A stretch of DNA of 64,000 nt, taken from contig JANJTM010000022.1 of the NCBI GenBank assembly GCA_024711125.1, positions 1 to 64,000 of the forward strand. The letters run 5' to 3'. The translations under genes were made by a program, and so were the position numbers. Below the pieces are notes generated by a model. That model had not been told where the DNA came from. It did not search any database and worked only from the letters and a program-made list of their open reading frames with translations. The stretch comes from Rhodothermales bacterium. Its GTDB lineage: Bacteria > Bacteroidota > Rhodothermia > Rhodothermales > UBA10348. Positions 63,344 to 64,000 of this stretch are shown here, one piece after another; positions within the stretch are counted from its first letter, which is position 1, and every line of letters begins with the position of its first letter.

Positions 63344-64000
63344 ATGCTCGCCATGGTTCTTCCGGAAGGTGGCTCCGGTCGCGCCCGCTGCGCCGGGAGC
63401 GTACTCGCTGTAGCCTTTGCCTTCGCCGGGATAGGCCAGGTATTCGGTCAGGACGTGCGTTTTGAGCCCACGTCCGGACCCGATGGGGGTGTCGTGGTAG
63501 CGCTCACGGCGGCGCCCGATGGGACGCTTTACGCGGCAGGCTGGGGAGCGGAATCCCGGTGGCCTATCCTGCGGCCGGTAGTCGCACCGTTCTTTCGACG
63601 GTTGCCAGGCGATTCGACGTGGGAACGGATGGGTAACGTGAGCGGCGGCGTGCTGAGCCTTGAGATGGATGACGACGGTACGCTATATGCCGGTACGTCG
63701 ACCGGTCTTCGACGGTCGGTGGATTTCGGGGCGAATTGGCACCTCATCTCCCCCGGAAATGTGGAAATGACGAGCCTCGCGCGGGACGACATCGGGGTCC
63801 TGTCGGCCACCTCCGCTGGGCTATCCAGATACCGCGAGGACGCGTCCGCGTGGGAGAACGTCGCCCTCGAGGGCACCGCCCTGACCCAGGTCGCGACCCA
63901 CCAGGGGGCAGTGGCCGTGGTTTCACGCCAGGGAATCGTGTTCCGGTCCGAGGGCGGAGGGCCTTTCGTCCCGGTTCGTTCCGACCATGTCGGACCCATC
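63344..64000 (+). CDS. Secreted propeller protein, 3' end outside the window
   Basis: The frame from the ATG at 63344 stays open to the window edge (219 codons). A leader ending near VFGQ suggests a signal peptide. Repeated GGVVVALTAAPDGTLYAAG and GGVLSLEMDDDGTLYAGTSTG, followed by FGANWHLI, look like BNR or two-component-regulator-type propeller blades. Both the full length and any C-terminal sorting domain lie outside. The start is tentative because a second Met follows three codons later. Confidence 0.75.
   Translation, partial: MLAMVLPEGGSGRARCAGSVLAVAFAFAGIGQVFGQDVRFEPTSGPDGGVVVALTAAPDGTLYAAGWGAESRWPILRPVVAPFFRRLPGDSTWERMGNVSGGVLSLEMDDDGTLYAGTSTGLRRSVDFGANWHLISPGNVEMTSLARDDIGVLSATSAGLSRYREDASAWENVALEGTALTQVATHQGAVAVVSRQGIVFRSEGGGPFVPVRSDHVGPI

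Overview
The window is about 64 kb of GC-rich, densely packed bacterial chromosome and carries no phage, insertion sequence or plasmid gene that I can recognise. Several independent signs point to the Bacteroidota/Rhodothermota side of the tree, most likely a GC-rich Rhodothermia-type marine bacterium. These are a hybrid two-component sensor with an AraC output, carboxypeptidase-regulatory-domain TonB receptors, a PorV-like protein with several C-terminal type IX secretion (T9SS) sorting domains, TAnnTTTG promoter boxes in front of both tRNA genes, few Shine-Dalgarno sequences, and exported proteins whose predicted mature form almost always begins with Gln. The genus assignment is inference.

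Layout. 0-11.6 kb: the tail of a hybrid sensor kinase, a secreted S9 peptidase, a convergent T9SS-sorted beta-helix protein and a serine-hydrolase lipoprotein. 11.6-22.2 kb: tRNA-Lys, an OmpA lipoprotein, a DUF900 hydrolase, a WlbA-like UDP-sugar dehydrogenase, a PLP-dependent lyase, a VPS10/BNR propeller, an amidohydrolase, and a small run of envelope proteins including a CYCGC-type Tat protein and a DUF2911 protein. 22.2-29.8 kb: a minus-strand operon of TonB receptor, T9SS cargo and PorV-like protein, with a perfect GC hairpin in each spacer. 30-36 kb: a DUF3365 haem-motif lipoprotein, a second S9 peptidase, a duplicated TerB-like protein and a sulfatase lipoprotein. 36-37 kb: tRNA-Leu, a strong terminator and the only long gene-free stretch, which holds three tandem hairpin repeats. 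37-47.4 kb: an outer-membrane barrel, a short RecQ, homocysteine S-methyltransferase and a very large YWTD-propeller T9SS protein. 47.6-56.4 kb: carbohydrate genes, namely GH81 and GH5 glucanases followed by gluconate kinase, gluconate permease and 6-phosphogluconate dehydrogenase. 56.4-64 kb: a phosphoethanolamine transferase-like protein, an esterase, a TPR protein, an Imm31/serine-hydrolase fusion, a MntA/HepT toxin-antitoxin pair and the start of another secreted propeller.

Taken together the window describes a heterotroph that hydrolyses proteins, sulfated compounds and beta-1,3-glucans outside the cytoplasm. T9SS-type proteins and lipoproteins would do the work at the surface, TonB-type receptors would import products, and gluconate would enter through the pentose-phosphate route. 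Very long open frames antisense to real genes are common here because of GC content and were left out. Functions are assigned from motifs read by eye; no database search was possible.
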